Shown in pieces: positions 21,241 to 32,047 of a DNA stretch of 64,000 nt (position 1 is its first letter; each line of letters begins with the position of its first letter). Source of the DNA: Triatoma infestans (Eukaryota > Arthropoda > Insecta > Hemiptera > Reduviidae). A program made the translations under genes and the position numbers. Under the pieces are notes generated by a model. It saw nothing but the letters and a program-made list of their open reading frames with translations. It ran no database searches and was not told where the DNA came from. Location of the stretch: contig JAAEAF010003131.1 of assembly GCA_011037195.1 (NCBI GenBank), positions 30,355 through 94,354 of the forward strand, in the 5' to 3' direction.

Positions 21241-22024
21241 TATAATTTTAAGTCCTGACGATTTGAAAACCATTAATTATTATTACCTTTTGGGAAATTT
21301 GTATTTTGCTCAGAAATAGGAGATATCCTGTGATTTTTTAATACTTCTCACACAATATAAAAATCTTGCCATTATAAATGTTTTATTATTGGACTTTTGT
21401 TAATACGCGATTATAAAGTGACAGTAGATAAATTCATATTCAATAAAATTCAGTTTGAATGAACCTCCGGTACAAGACTATCGTCTACACACATTTAGAG
21501 CAGATTACTATATTGAAATTAAAATACCTTCTTAAGTTTATTTTATTTAATTAATTAATTATATATTTTCCAATAATAGGTGTTTAATTTTTCGAGAAAC
21601 GAAAGGATGTCGTTTAATTTTTTTCTCCCAATGGAGAAGAAAACATGGGAATTTGATTTTGTAAATTCATCAAAAACTTTTAATTTGAATTTATCCATAC
21701 AGAAAACAAAATATTTTTTTTTTTTTATATCTATATGTTCAATAAATTTTACGAAATATAAAGATTGGTGCAGATATAAGGATTTTTTTCATTTAAATTT
21801 TCCATTTTTTTCAACTCTTTTGGTTTTCATTGAAAAATTAGGCAAAAACTTTATCAATCTGGGAAAATCTCAGCATGTTTATCTCATTTGATCTCAGCAT
21901 GTTAAATTGCGTAAGATATGTGCGTCATTTGGACAATCAATTTCTTTTTCTTTGCTGATAAATGAAATTGAGTTTTATTTTTGATAGAAAATTTTTCCGC
22001 TCATGAAATTACTATTATCTTTTC
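21241..22024. other. AT-rich stretch, nothing recognised
   Basis: The 103-codon frame at 21580-21891 (+) is phenylalanine/lysine-rich, as expected by chance in A/T-rich DNA. I do not support it as a gene. Confidence 0.5.
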
Positions 22025-22340
22025 TTTTTTTTTAATTTATTAATTTATTTTGCAACTGTATGCAATGTACAAGAAGCAAAAGTGATGAGTGCGTAATTTG
22101 TGTACATATATATATATATATATATAAGTCAATATATATATATATATTGCTTAAGAGATATGAACGACGACCATGGAAGCCGTCAGTTTGCCACTATGGC
22201 AAGCTTACACAGCAGCTACCCTAGGAGGTCGACGTTATACGTTAAGATGGTCGCGTGGTAACCGCCGCTTCAGCCTCTGACATAGTATTTTTGGGCGGTG
22301 TTCTGGTGGACATATTCTGGATCAGAAGATTTTATGGTGA
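22025..22340 (-). mobile_element. Jockey-type LINE, 3' UTR half of an interrupted copy
   Basis: Begins with poly-T (the poly-A tail on the minus strand) and 'ttatttttgcaactgtat'. It then matches the 3' UTR of the copy at 28277 ('cttaagagatatgaacgacg', 'ctaccctaggaggtcgac', 'ggacatattctggatcag'). It stops at GGTGA, where a solo LTR is inserted, and resumes at 23154. A (TA)n tract lies at 22106-22149. Confidence 0.85.
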
Positions 22341-23153
22341 TGTATTGGAATCAGATGTCTTGATAATCGGAAGTTGAAGAGAGGAGTAAGTGATTGTTAG
22401 TTAGAGAGTTTTAGAGAGTTGTTATTCGAAATACGTACTACTGATTTATGAAAATAAACTATATTTTAACAAATAATTTAAAGTGTTTTGAAATAGATAA
22501 ACTAAGATGCAAAAATTGTAAATGAATATAAGAATTATGAAATGAATATAAATATTAAAGAAATAGTGTTAAAACTTTGAATAGGGACGCGCTCGCGATG
22601 TGCGAAACTTAACTGCTTGATAACTTGAACTGACGTGAACTGCTTTCGTACTGGTTGTGAACTGATTTGTAACTGGTTGATGAATACTGATGTTATACTG
22701 ATTGTGAACTGATCCCCTCCTCCAGTGGGAGACGTTTATATTTGCATCACTCACACATTGGCAGATGTGTAAGTACGTGCGACATCTCTCGTTGTATATT
22801 GACCTCGGTAGGCGACGAGTATAGGCTGGGGTAGCGACGCTTGTTAACAGATGGTGACCAGGTGGCCTCTTGAGTGTACATTGACCCTTGTATGAAGGAA
22901 ATACAGCCCAGGTATACATTGACCCTTGTATGAAAGGGTTTTGCCGGCGGCGGTTTCTCTTGACTGTATATTGACCCTTGTTTGAAAGGGTTTTGCCGGC
23001 GGTTCTTTTGACTGTATATCGACCCCTGTTTGAAAGGGTTTTGCCGCGGTTCTTGACCTGCAGATAGCGGCTGGCTGGAACCATTAGTTATAATTTTTAG
23101 ATTTATTTATTATTTAAAAATTATATCTTCTTTCTTCTTGCCATCACATCACA
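22341..23153. mobile_element. Solo LTR (813 bp) inserted in a Jockey LINE (LTR-1)
   Basis: The unit begins TGTATTGG and ends CATCACA. It is flanked by GTGA at 22337-22340 and GTGA at 23154-23157. The uninterrupted sequence, seen at 28786-28797 (TTTATGGTGACAATTTAG), contains GTGA once, so the empty site is known and both boundaries are firm. TG...CA ends and a 4-bp duplication fit a Gypsy-type LTR. No internal region, primer-binding site or second LTR is present. A 171-codon minus frame (23084-22569) lies over the tandem repeats and is probably not a gene. Confidence 0.85.
22870..23056. repeat. Tandem repeat (about 38-54 bp units) within LTR-1
   Basis: The word TGACC(C/T)CTTG or TGACCCCTG followed by (T/G)(A/T)TGAAAGGG and TTTTGCCG recurs about four times from roughly 22880 to 23045. 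Units are 38-54 bp and differ by small indels. Confidence 0.8.
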
Positions 23154-23700
23154 GTGACAATTTAGTTTGGAATGAAATTTTGTGTAACGAAATTGAGTTA
23201 GCTCTGAGATGAATGGAATGGTTAAGGTCGGAGTGGATTGTGTGGTTGGAGACGTAGAAGGGAGCATCAACTACTGTTTTTAGGATCTTAGATTGTAGAG
23301 TTTGAAGAAGTCGGTTGGATTGTTTCGCAGTGCCGTAGAGTTCTATGTCGTACGTCCAAATGGGGGCTATAAGAGCAGTGTATAGCATTTTCTTGTTCGT
23401 TAAAGTTAGTTTTGAACGTTTGTCAAGTAGTCTTGTTAGCACTTTATACCATAAGTTGCAGTCAATTCGTTTCAGTCTGTTCCATGGGGGTTCCGTGTTA
23501 GTCGTTTGTCAAGAAATAATCCGAGATATCGTACTTGGTTCGCAGTGGGAAGGATAATATTGTTAAAGTAAAGACGAGGAAGAGGTTTTCTTGTTTAAGA
23601 TATGAATACTATGAGTTTGGATTTAAGTTCGTTTTGCTTTGATCCTTCACTGCCGGAGCAAAGGTTCAAGAATATGAAGATGAGATTGTAGAGCACGAGT
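23154..23700 (-). pseudogene. Jockey-type LINE, coding half of the interrupted copy
   Basis: A minus frame at 23442-23149 reads LTRLLDKRSKLTLTNKKMLY, then PIWTYDIELYGTAKQ and APFYVSNHTIHSDLNHS, the Jockey RT C-terminal region. Upstream (23442-23650) frameshifted RRLKRID-like and SRIIS strings continue the domain. The copy is 5'-truncated near 23700. It was one insertion with 22025-22340 before the LTR landed. Confidence 0.85.
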
Positions 23701-24277
23701 TGCCATGACGGGAAACTGTTATCTATATAGATTTATTTTGTCACAAAAATAATTCTCATGCTGTGATTTTTATTTTGATAGTTTGACTAGAAAATAAAAG
23801 TCCAATCTTAATAAAAATATAAAAACTCGATTTCTCAAGATAAAATTATAAAAATCTCAGTCGTGATATGATTTAAAAAAAAAATATATATATATATAAA
23901 TAATTATTGTTTTAATACCCTGATATAAATAAATCTCGCTGTAATAATTGCCCTGTTATAAGCTTTTAGATTTTTTAATAAATTCTTTTATACATTATTT
24001 ATTTATTTATTTTTTCAATGTAATATAACAATAGTGTAAACTGCCTTTATTATGAAAATAATATTATAGATTAAGTTAATAATTAAAGTTTTCTCGAAAT
24101 CTCCATGGTCTACGGGCGTCTGAGGAATCCTATTATACTGTGATGATTTTGAACCAAAATAACTGGACACTTAATTACATTGTGGTTGCCTAAAATGTCA
24201 TCCTGCCCAGGTGACCAAAGGAACCGGTTTAGCTGGCTATTAACTGGTTTACCAATCTTCATCCTACTCTCAATCAT

Positions 24278-24308
<31 letters not shown>

Positions 24309-25119
24309 ATATAATGTGAAGAACGCTAAACACTAAAAGTAATGTCCACCCATAAACCTAAACTGAACACACATACACACAACAAAAATTTCTGACTGGA
24401 TAGAAAAGACCAATATAAATATAAAATTGGATGAAAGCTCACCTAAAAAAAATATCATCTATGTTTTCATATAAAACACATTTAACTATCTTTGTTTTAA
24501 ATAAATATTTTTTTATATTTTAGAGAGAATTTAGTAGAGTTATTTTATTTAAAAGATTAAATTTTTTTTTGGAAAAGATTTTTAAATTTATGCAAGAGAT
24601 TCCCTCACTATACAGGTAGTATAACATTTCAAAATGTTCTTGGCATTTAAACAGGACTTTGCAATATATTTCCAACCTACTTGTGTTTTTTTTTTTAAAA
24701 AAAAGATTCAAATTTATTTGGTAAAAATATATCTTTCAGCTTTTGTAAATCTTTTACACTTTTAACAAAAATTGGTTTGTCTTATGACACAATAATTTTT
24801 GGTTTGTTTTAAGAGCCAGATAAATCTGTAATATTTATAGGTATTTATGTAGCGCCGCTATAGATCTACTTAGTTAATCTTGGCCAGTGTTGCTTTAGCA
24901 TTCAAGTCGACACTACTCTAATGAAGCCTATTACAATATTGGATGAAACGCCGTTTTTTTTTCTTCTTTTTTTTTTTTTAACGAACCACTGATATGATCT
25001 CAACCCGTTGATTTTTTTTTTTTAAATTTAAATATGAACTGTGAGCCCTTTTCTTCTAATAGATACAATTTTTGCATATAATATTGTTCCTTACATATCT
25101 CATTATTATCTATTATCAA
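23701..25119. other. Mostly AT-rich spacer; one unexplained open patch
   Basis: About 24110-24285 is of higher complexity. On the minus strand it is open for about 57 codons (RMKIGKPVNSQLNRFLWSPG... then VIKCPVILVQNHHSIIGFL), ending in a stop after RRP. I do not recognise it; a transposon fragment is most likely. (TG)n at 24279-24301. Around 24912-24955 'ctaatgaagcc'...'ggatgaaacgcc' faintly recalls a hammerhead but lacks the CTGA core. Confidence 0.35.
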
Positions 25120-25870
25120 AAACGTATTTATTATCTTGAAAATAGAAGATACACAAGAGAGAAGTGGTTTTCCAGTGCATTCTAGACGGCTTAAAGGGCT
25201 TAAATAAAATAAAACTCGTGGCAGAATAGAGTAGAAATAAGAAAGGGTAACAGTATAAACTAGTCCAACCTGGCTACAATACCGTGTCCTAAATGGATTT
25301 TTGTGAAATTCATCAGGTAACTTATGTTAACCGTTGGATCAAAGCATATACGAAAGTCTGGTGCTCAATAGCACGCATCAAAGCACCAAAGCCGCCTGTA
25401 TAAGCTCCACCTGAGAAGCTAACTCGATGCGTGAGCGATTCATCTCCTAGTTGGAAAATCTCACTCTTGCCCAGGCCATCGCAATCGCAGAGGACATGGA
25501 GCTGTGTGTCTCTTCCTCAGTCAAGCGAAATCACTTTTAGCCTAATCCACTAAGCTTATATGCTTCCTGAACCTATTGTACCAGTCAACGGACCTACCAC
25601 ATAATCTTGTAGGCCACACCTTGCTCTGGTTTAACAGATTTGCTGTAATCTTCTGCGAAGGTCCACTATTAAACTCTTTCGCTTGCCCTTTGGTCAATGG
25701 TATATCTTTACTACAAGCCTCTGTTTGCTTGAAAACCTAGAACCTTATTTTGTCTCTACACTGGAGACACTGTATTTTAATCTCCTTGAACCTTCTCTGG
25801 CCAATTCGTTCGCTTTCTCATTTCCCATATATCCAGCATGCCTAGGCACTCATAGATGGTAGAACCATGA
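25120..25870 (-). pseudogene. RNase H-bearing LINE, C-terminal fragment
   Basis: The minus strand from about 25860 reads VPRHAGYMGNEKANELAREG, the C-terminal RNase H motif including the NE-x-AN/DELA block, preceded by a stop where tryptophan is expected. Later, in changing frames, come an LTG...-like segment and EEETH-like and HVLCDCDGLG strings of the C-terminal cysteine/histidine region. Many stops; an old copy. About 250 bases of apparent 3' UTR follow down to about 25120. Confidence 0.75.
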
Positions 25871-26002
25871 AACACTGAACTGGTACTTTATAGAGAAGTT
25901 CCACTGCCACGCTTCTCCTTATCCCATAAAATCAATTCTTCTCGGAAAGACGTTGCAAATAAAAGCGAATACATCTTTCTTATCTTACTCACTTACTTAT
26001 TC

Positions 26003-26430
26003 TCTTCCTCTTCTACCTTGCAGTGTAGAGGATGTGCAAAAGAGTCCCATCCGTCTCTATCTCTGGCATTGATTTAGCCTTGCCTACTGTCGTGCCAGTT
26101 TCCCTTAGGCATTCTGTAATATTATCTAGCCAGATGATTCTTCTTCTTCCTCTTGATCTCTTACCAGTACACCTGGCTTCATAGGCTCGTTTAGGAATGC
26201 AAGGCATGTTCCATCCTTATAATATGCCCAAACTATCTTAGTTGGGTGCGTCTGATTCGCTCCACAATCGCTTCACAACCCAGATTACTCCTAATAGTAG
26301 TGTTCCTGACTCGGTCCCTTCCTGTGTTACCCTCCACTCTCCGGAGGTATCGCATTTCCGCCGCTTGTAGACGGCTTTCGCAGCGTCCAAAATTTATCTT
26401 ACTTTCCAAAAAAAAAAAAAAAAAAAATAC
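26003..26430 (-). pseudogene. LINE reverse transcriptase C-terminus, second type
   Basis: The minus strand reads ESRLQAAEMRYLRRVEGNTG, then RDRVRNTTIRSNLG and RIRRTQLR, followed by an in-frame stop where the family has tryptophan (WFGH). The next frame gives KRAYEARCTGKRSRGRRR and IIWLDNI. These are the widespread C-terminal blocks of endonuclease/reverse-transcriptase LINEs often annotated in insects (RTE/CR1-like). One stop and one frameshift lie near 26205-26230. A poly-A/T tract at about 26407-26427 interrupts it upstream. Confidence 0.75.
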
Positions 26431-26439
26431 AGAACTACC

Positions 26440-26660
26440 GGTGTACAATAAGGAAACGAAATTTAAAGAAATTAGAATTCGTTCGTTTAAGAAAATCGTA
26501 AACAAAAAATTTGAAAAAAAGATTCTGTGATATCCGTGGGACGAAAGATTTAACCGATAACGTTTTTTATCGGATCATTTGGAAATAACCAAACGGACAA
26601 GTTTTGGGTTTACTACAATTTATCATTTTTGAGCTAGATTGTTTCTTAAGACGAATTTAG
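26440..26660 (+). repeat. Very degenerate family H module
   Basis: 'cggacaagttttgggtttac' to 'catttttgagctagattg' parallels the 'aatatcaagtttgaactttc ... cgtttttgagctatgctg' box of family H. Confidence 0.35.
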
Positions 26661-26679
26661 ATTCTGGCAAAAAAAGAAC

Positions 26680-26992
26680 TTTAACGGCAAGAGAGAAAAC
26701 ACAAAGCCCGACCGAGAGAAAACAAAGTCTCTCTGGTAATCTCTCACTTAAGTAGGCCGGAGTGGGGAACCTGTGTATAAGCCAGTAACAGATCGGGTCA
26801 TCCATCAATCTATCAGATTCAACCATACATCGCATCGTGTTATATCTCTATCCCACCATTTTAATCTATAAAAATCATTACAAGTCCAGTGCAGTTTGTG
26901 TAAGCTTATAGTCATATTATAACAGTGTCTTCATATCTCTTCTAATTAATCAATCCCAATTTCTCTCCTCATCAACTCCATTATAGAACTAT
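26680..26992 (-). mobile_element. LTR-like unit, family LTR-2, copy 1
   Basis: Reverse complement of 29868-30188. On the minus strand it starts ATAATGGAGTTGATGAGGAG and contains 'acacaggttccccactccgg' downstream of a TATA-like stretch. It ends CTCTCGGTCGGGC...CCGTTAA. The ends do not give a clear target duplication, so the limits are approximate. Confidence 0.6.
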
Positions 26993-27009
26993 TCTCTATA
27001 CTGTTCTAT

Positions 27010-27420
27010 CCTGTATGTATTATGAAAAGCAAACATGAACACAAGCAAATATTTGTGATGACTATATTACACTGGGGGCGTTATAGAGGCAAAAAAACTT
27101 TGGCCAAAAAAATGGTTTAGCCATCCGTTGAGTTTTAATGAAGCAAAGAAATCAATCAAGCAAGTGCAGTTGCGAACAGGAGACTCATTTTGCAGTTATA
27201 AAAAGGCGGAGCACACTAGCAGTGAAAAAGCGGTGGAAAACATTAGTTTTTCCCTGTTGGACGATGGGAACAAATTCTCCGCGTTTCTATTGCTTTAGTC
27301 CTGATTACCAAAAGCAGCTTTGGAAGATTATAGTGAACTTGCATGTTTTGTACTACTATGACGACGAGGATGGGGGAGATATAAGTACAAACACCTGGAT
27401 ACCTACAACGTTTTAGCATA
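27010..27420 (+). other. Unrecognised open segment
   Basis: About 27063-27298 is open on + without an ATG at its start. It includes EAKKLWPKKWFSHPLSFNEA and then SFCSYKKAEHTSSEKAVEN, with a stop after FLLL. It is lysine-rich but of reasonable complexity. I do not know a family; it might be a piece of a transposase or of an uncharacterised element. Confidence 0.25.
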
Positions 27421-28276
27421 AATGTTAACTCATGGTAAACTTGTGTTAACTCATGTTAACTTATAGCAAAAATGCTCAGTAATATTGGGTTGCAAGTAAT
27501 ATTGTTTGGCTAAAGTTGTCTGAGTGGCCGGTTAATTTTTTTTTAATTATATTTTGAAATATCTTGGAATAAAAAGCCAATGCCCGAGACCAGTTGGAAG
27601 AAAGAAACTAAAAAAAAAAAAAAAAAGAAGGGAAAAATTTGACAAGCCGTAAAAAAAAACGGCAGTCCTATACTGAAAGTTATGTAAACAAACCTTAAAA
27701 AGCTAATAAATACAAAATAGACGTAATAATAATAAATACAACAAAGTAACATTTTAAAACAAGTTATATAATTGTGTAACATATAAAGAACTTGTTATAG
27801 TAATTAAATAATAATACCTAACACATAAATCAATGCGCCATTCAAAATGTATTTATTTGTAATAATTTGAAAAAAATAATAAATTAATTTTTTTTTTTTT
27901 TTAATTTAAAAAGAACCTCTTCCCTACATTAATGTTACAATAATTTTAAAAGCAGTGTGTAAACTTAATTCATTCATTTTTCTTACAGCATTTAAAAGTA
28001 TTTTTGATTGCAGCAAAACAATAAAAAAAATAAGAAGAAATTGATGTTAATAAAGATTTCAATAATTTCAGTGATTTTCGAAAAAAGGGAATCTTGACAT
28101 TTTTATAACAAAATATTAAGATATAAATGTTGTAATTTATTTTATAGACTAGTTTTGATAATTTATTATGAGATAAGAAAATAATATTAAATTATTTCAA
28201 TGCATTTTATTAATGAAAGCTAAATTTTACTTATTATCTACCAGCTAATTATCTAATTTAAAACTGTAAATAATTT
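27421..28276. other. AT-rich stretch, nothing recognised
   Basis: A/T homopolymers at about 27609-27626, 27648-27659 and 27888-27902. No gene supported. Confidence 0.5.
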
Positions 28277-29350
28277 TTTTTTTTAATTTATTAATTTATT
28301 TTGCAACTGTATACAATGTACAACGAGCAAAAGTGATGAGTGTATAATTTGTGTACATATATATATATTAGTCAATATATACTAGGGCGGGTGTTGGTGT
28401 AGTGGTTATGAGCATGGACTTGTAAGTGGGAGAACCGCAGTTCGAGTCCCGCATATAACAGTTAAATTTTATATTGATATGAAAAATATTAACAGTAAAG
28501 TAGGTGCTTCCGCCCCCGTCCACGACACAGTAGTTGGACTGGAAAAAATAGGCATTACTCTTACTTTATATACATATGTACTAGTTGCTTAAGAGATATG
28601 AACGACGATCATCCAGTGATGGAAGGCCGTTAGTTTGCCACTATGGCTTTGCTTACACAGCAGCTACCCTAGGAGGTAGACATTATATGTTAAAATGGTC
28701 GCATGGCCACCGCCGCTTCAGCCTCCGACAAGGATTTTTTTGGCAAGGATTTTATGTGGACATATTCCTGGATCATAGGTTTATGGTGACAATTTAGTTT
28801 GGAGTGAAATTTTGTGTAATGAAATTGGGCTAGCTCTTTGATGAATAGAATGTTAAGGTCAGAGTGGATTGTGTGGGTGGAGACGTAGAAAGGAGGAGCG
28901 TCAACTACTGTTCTTAGGATCTTAGATTGTAGAGTTTGAAGTCGGTTAAGGTTGCATTGTTTTGCAGTGCCGTAGAGTTCTATGCCGTATGGTCCAAATG
29001 GGGGCTAAAAGAACAGTGTATAGCATTTTCTTATTCGTTAAAGTCAGTTTTGAACGTTTGTCAAGTAGTCTTTTTAGCATTTTATACCATAAGTTACAGT
29101 CTTATGGTATGAATGTAGTCTTATTAACGAAGTACCATTCGTTTCAGTCTGGTTCCAAGGGGGTTCCATGTTAGTCGTTTGTCAAGAAATAATCCGAGAT
29201 ATCGTACGTGGTTCGCAATGGGAAGGATAATATTGTTGAATTAAAGAGGAGGAAGTGATTTTTTTGTTTAAAGTGAATACTATGAGTTTGAATTTAAGTT
29301 CGTTTTACTTTGATCCTCCACTGCCGGAGCCAAGGTTCAACAATATGCAA
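28277..29350 (-). pseudogene. Jockey-type LINE, 5'-truncated, with a SINE in its 3' UTR
   Basis: The poly-A tail (poly-T on +) is at 28277-28285. The 3' UTR is shared with 22025-22340 and is interrupted by SINE-B at 28386-28578. The minus strand then carries the RT C-terminal region (RRLKR-like near 28710, KLTL-NKKMLY near 29030, LDKRSKL) in several frames. It stops near 29345. It provides the empty-site sequence that defines the LTR-1 insertion. Confidence 0.85.
28386..28578 (+). mobile_element. tRNA-derived SINE, family B, copy 2
   Basis: A box TGGTGTAGTGGTTATGAGCA and B box GTTCGAGTCCC are intact, followed by the family B body (TAGGTGCTTCCGCCCCCGTC). The flanks carry TACTAG at 28380-28385 and 28579-28584. 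With the preceding ATAT(A/G) the target duplication may be about 11 bp with one mismatch. The empty site is seen at 22135-22150. Confidence 0.85.
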
Positions 29351-29729
29351 TGAGAACCATAAATAAAAATAGAATATTTCATATGTTGTCAGAGCTCTCT
29401 TCTCTTTAGCTAAATAAGCTTTTAATACAGTATAGATTTTTATAATTATTCTTTGCCTTCTTCTCTAGGAATGGTTTCTATTTTGTTGAAATTTATTATG
29501 TATTAATTTATTTGTTTATTTTATTTTTTTCAATTTCTTTTATACTTTTATATTGACAAGGAACACCTTTTTTTCTTTTAAGGCAGATTTGGTTTAAGTT
29601 TCTCGTTATATTGGTTAAACGAAATTTTACCTTACCTATATTAATTTTTGTTATTGTGGTCGAATAGTTATTTTCAAAATGAGTTCACATCTAAAGTATA
29701 TTTTTTTCGAGGCAATAAGTTAGAAAATA
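29351..29729. other. AT-rich stretch, nothing recognised
   Basis: No supported feature. Confidence 0.5.
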
Positions 29730-30841
29730 CAGTAAACTCCCGATTATCCGGTTTGCGGATTATCCGTGTGTAAATTTAATTTAAAAATTCAACCCATAGA
29801 ACAAGGGGTTATCTCATTTAATGAAACAACATTACCACAATAACCTTAATTTAAAAGCCTTCATAATTATAATGGAGTTGATGAGGAGAGAAATTGGGAT
29901 TGATTAATTAGATGAGATATGAAGACACTGTTATAATATAGCCATAAGCTTACACAAACTGCACTGGACTTGTAATGATTTTTATAGAATAAATGGTGGA
30001 AGTAGAGATATGACACGATGCGATGTATGGTTGAATCTGATAGATGGATGTCTAGATCTCTCAGTGGTTTATATACAGGTTCTCCCCACTCTAGCCTGCT
30101 TAAGCCAGAGAGTACCAGAGAGAGTCTGTTTTCTCTCGGTCGGGCTTATTCTCTCTCGCTCTCTCTCTCTTACCGTTACATATGAAGGTGATGATTTTTG
30201 AATTTTTTTGAAAAAAAAATGACAATACTTGATGCGTTTACATGGTATAATTCAATCTCGGAACAAAATAAAGCCAATAACACAAGTTCGATCGTGGAGT
30301 AAAAATTCTATCAAATGTACAACGTGTTTATTTTTTTTGGATTCTATCGAGCCCGAGTAAAGTGAAATATTATCTGAAATGAGTGAGTGAGCTAATAGGA
30401 AATTTAGATGGCTTTGAAAATGTTGATAGAGAAAATATTAAGGAGTGCTTAGAAAATATGTTTCATGTGATGGAGGTTTTCAAAGAATGAGTGACGCGGA
30501 TATTATTTCCGATCTGATTCAACCAGAAGAGCAAGAGAATGAAGTTGAAAGTGGGAGAAGAAGAAATTAACAATCGCATTAGTCACAACACGGCCCTGAA
30601 TTCTGTTGACACTTTGTTGGTGTATATCGACCAATGGGAATTCGAGTATAACAAAAAAATAGCTCTTAGAAAAATTCGAACTGATAATAAAAAAAAATCA
30701 TTAAAAGATTCCTTACTAATGATGAGCATTAAAACATGTTAAAATAATTGTCTGCCTTAGAAATGTATTAATATGTTGTATTTTAGAAATAAATAATTAT
30801 AGTTTGGATTATCCGTGTTTTTCGATTATCCGTGCCGCCTG
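29730..30841 (+). mobile_element. pogo/Tigger-type DNA transposon, decayed
   Basis: The left end is CAGTAAACTCCCGATTATCC and the right end, on the minus strand, is CAGGCGGCACGGATAATCG. Both are bounded by TA (29728-29729 and 30842-30843), the pogo target duplication. Coding remains at about 30390-30740: NIKECLENM, ISDLIQPEEQENEVES and, after a frameshift, HNTALNSVDTLLVYIDQ then KKIALRKIRTDNKKKS. This is the acidic C-terminus of Tigger/jerky-like transposases. The DDE core is missing. The GATTATCCG words at the two ends run in the same rather than opposite orientation. An LTR-2 unit is nested inside. Confidence 0.78.
29868..30188 (+). mobile_element. LTR-like unit, family LTR-2, copy 2, inside Tigger
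   Basis: Homologous over its length to 26680-26992 in opposite orientation. A TATA-like TTTATATACAGG lies at about 30067, followed by TTCTCCCCACTCTAGCCTG and a (CT)n-rich 3' part. It ends TACCGTTACA. Its promoter-proximal block is also homologous to the LTR-3 units at 56.2 and 58.4 kb. TATA and TATG flank it, but no clear duplication was found. Confidence 0.6.
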
Positions 30842-31269
30842 TATTATTTGCTGTATTATTATTTTTATAGCATTTGGTTCATTCACTCTCTCTCTCTCTC
30901 TCTCTGCTAACAAGTGAGAATGTATGTATGTATATTATGTATGTATGTATGTGTGAATGAAGCGTAATTCAAACTGGTTCCAAAAGAAGTTCTGACATAC
31001 AAAGGCTTCATCAAAAACCGAATATTTTACTTAACATAGAATACACTACATTGTAATAAGTAAAAATTTAAAAAAAAAATTTTGTGTAAGAAAGCAATAT
31101 TGACAATATTGAGTCAGATAATAAATATTCTATTTGCTGGTTTTGTTTATATTTAATTTATATCAAACTGTTTACTTTGACTAATCCTTTATTCTGTTAC
31201 TTTTTTACGTCTTATTTGCTATTATGATCTGCGATTCTTGTTCTTCTGAATTCATTGGTGGAAACAAGC
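30842..31269. other. Spacer with (TC)n and (TATG)n
   Basis: Microsatellites at about 30888-30905 and 30920-30950. No gene supported. Confidence 0.6.
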
Positions 31270-31800
31270 ACTAAGCGCACAAAGATGGTAACCAAAGAAA
31301 TTAGTGCAATGGATGGAGAAGAGTTGGTGCATCGAAATATGCGGCGTTTTATTGTAAACGTTTCAACATCCAAGATCAGGTCGTTCTTCGGTTGCCGTGA
31401 TTACTAATGCTTGAATGTTTGAAGCTGGATCACACTGGAGGATTATCTACCCTAGTTAGGAGTTTCAAACGCCCTTGTGAAACGCCATATCATAAAGCTG
31501 GATTTTTGGAATTTAAGATTGAAATCAAATCTTTATGAATACAAACAAAATTTTTCCAAAATCCAAAAGAAAAACGGTTTTTGGAAAAGAGTAATTTACA
31601 ACTGGTGAAAAGTGGATATTTTTGACAAACGTAAGCATCAGTATCACAAGGCCCCATAGCCCAATCAAAGAGGTTAAAGCCAAGATCGGTTCGGGAAAAT
31701 ATTCATGCTTTACGTTTGGTGGAACTTGAAAGGTGTTTTTGTATTTTGAAACTTGTTCCAGACGGCAGAGTTGTCAAACTAAGGACCTTATACTGAAACA
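31270..31800 (+). pseudogene. mariner transposase remnant 2
   Basis: Around 31600 the frame gives TGEKWIFLTNV, matching the TGDEKWI block with the first catalytic aspartate region. KVKAKIGSGKYSCF-like and FGGT*KVFLYFETCSRRQSC strings follow (family: VWWDWKGVxxFELL). Upstream, EELVHRNMRRFIVNVSTSK and KRPCETPYHKAGF-like strings fit the N-terminal half. Stops and frameshifts are frequent. No terminal repeats were identified. Confidence 0.6.
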
Positions 31801-31814
31801 GCTGTTTTTTTTGT

Positions 31815-32047
31815 TTTTTTAATTTAAGGCGCTTCAACAATTATGGTCCTTGGCGCCTGGAGCCTTCTCAGTGCACTGCCGACCTCCGGACAGTGTTCTC
31901 TGGTTACAGACAACACTGTCCATCACCGGACAGTAAGCTGTAGAGGCTTTTAGGAAGAAAAAATCTAAGGGTAGCACAGCTGGACTCGAACCCGGGTCCT
32001 CCGCGTGACAATCCAGTACGCTAACCACTTAGCTATTCCCTTCCTTA
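31815..32047 (-). mobile_element. tRNA-derived SINE, family A, copy 3
   Basis: Reversed family A: the tail at 31808-31826, then AAGGCGCTTCAACAATTATG, CGGACAGTGTTCTCTGG, a B box (reverse GGACTCGAACCC) at about 31982 and the tRNA-like 5' end near 32045. Confidence 0.85.

Noticed and set aside
21580..21891. 103-codon plus-strand open frame
   Set aside because: Phenylalanine/lysine-rich composition is what A/T-rich DNA gives by chance; no motif or copy.
22569..23084. 171-codon minus-strand frame, the second longest in the window
   Set aside because: It is produced by in-frame tandem repeats within the solo LTR and matches no protein family I know.
24905..24960. Further hammerhead at the CTAATGA ... 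GATGAAAC string
   Set aside because: The CTGA core is not present (CTAA) and stem II is weak; below the standard used for the other motifs.
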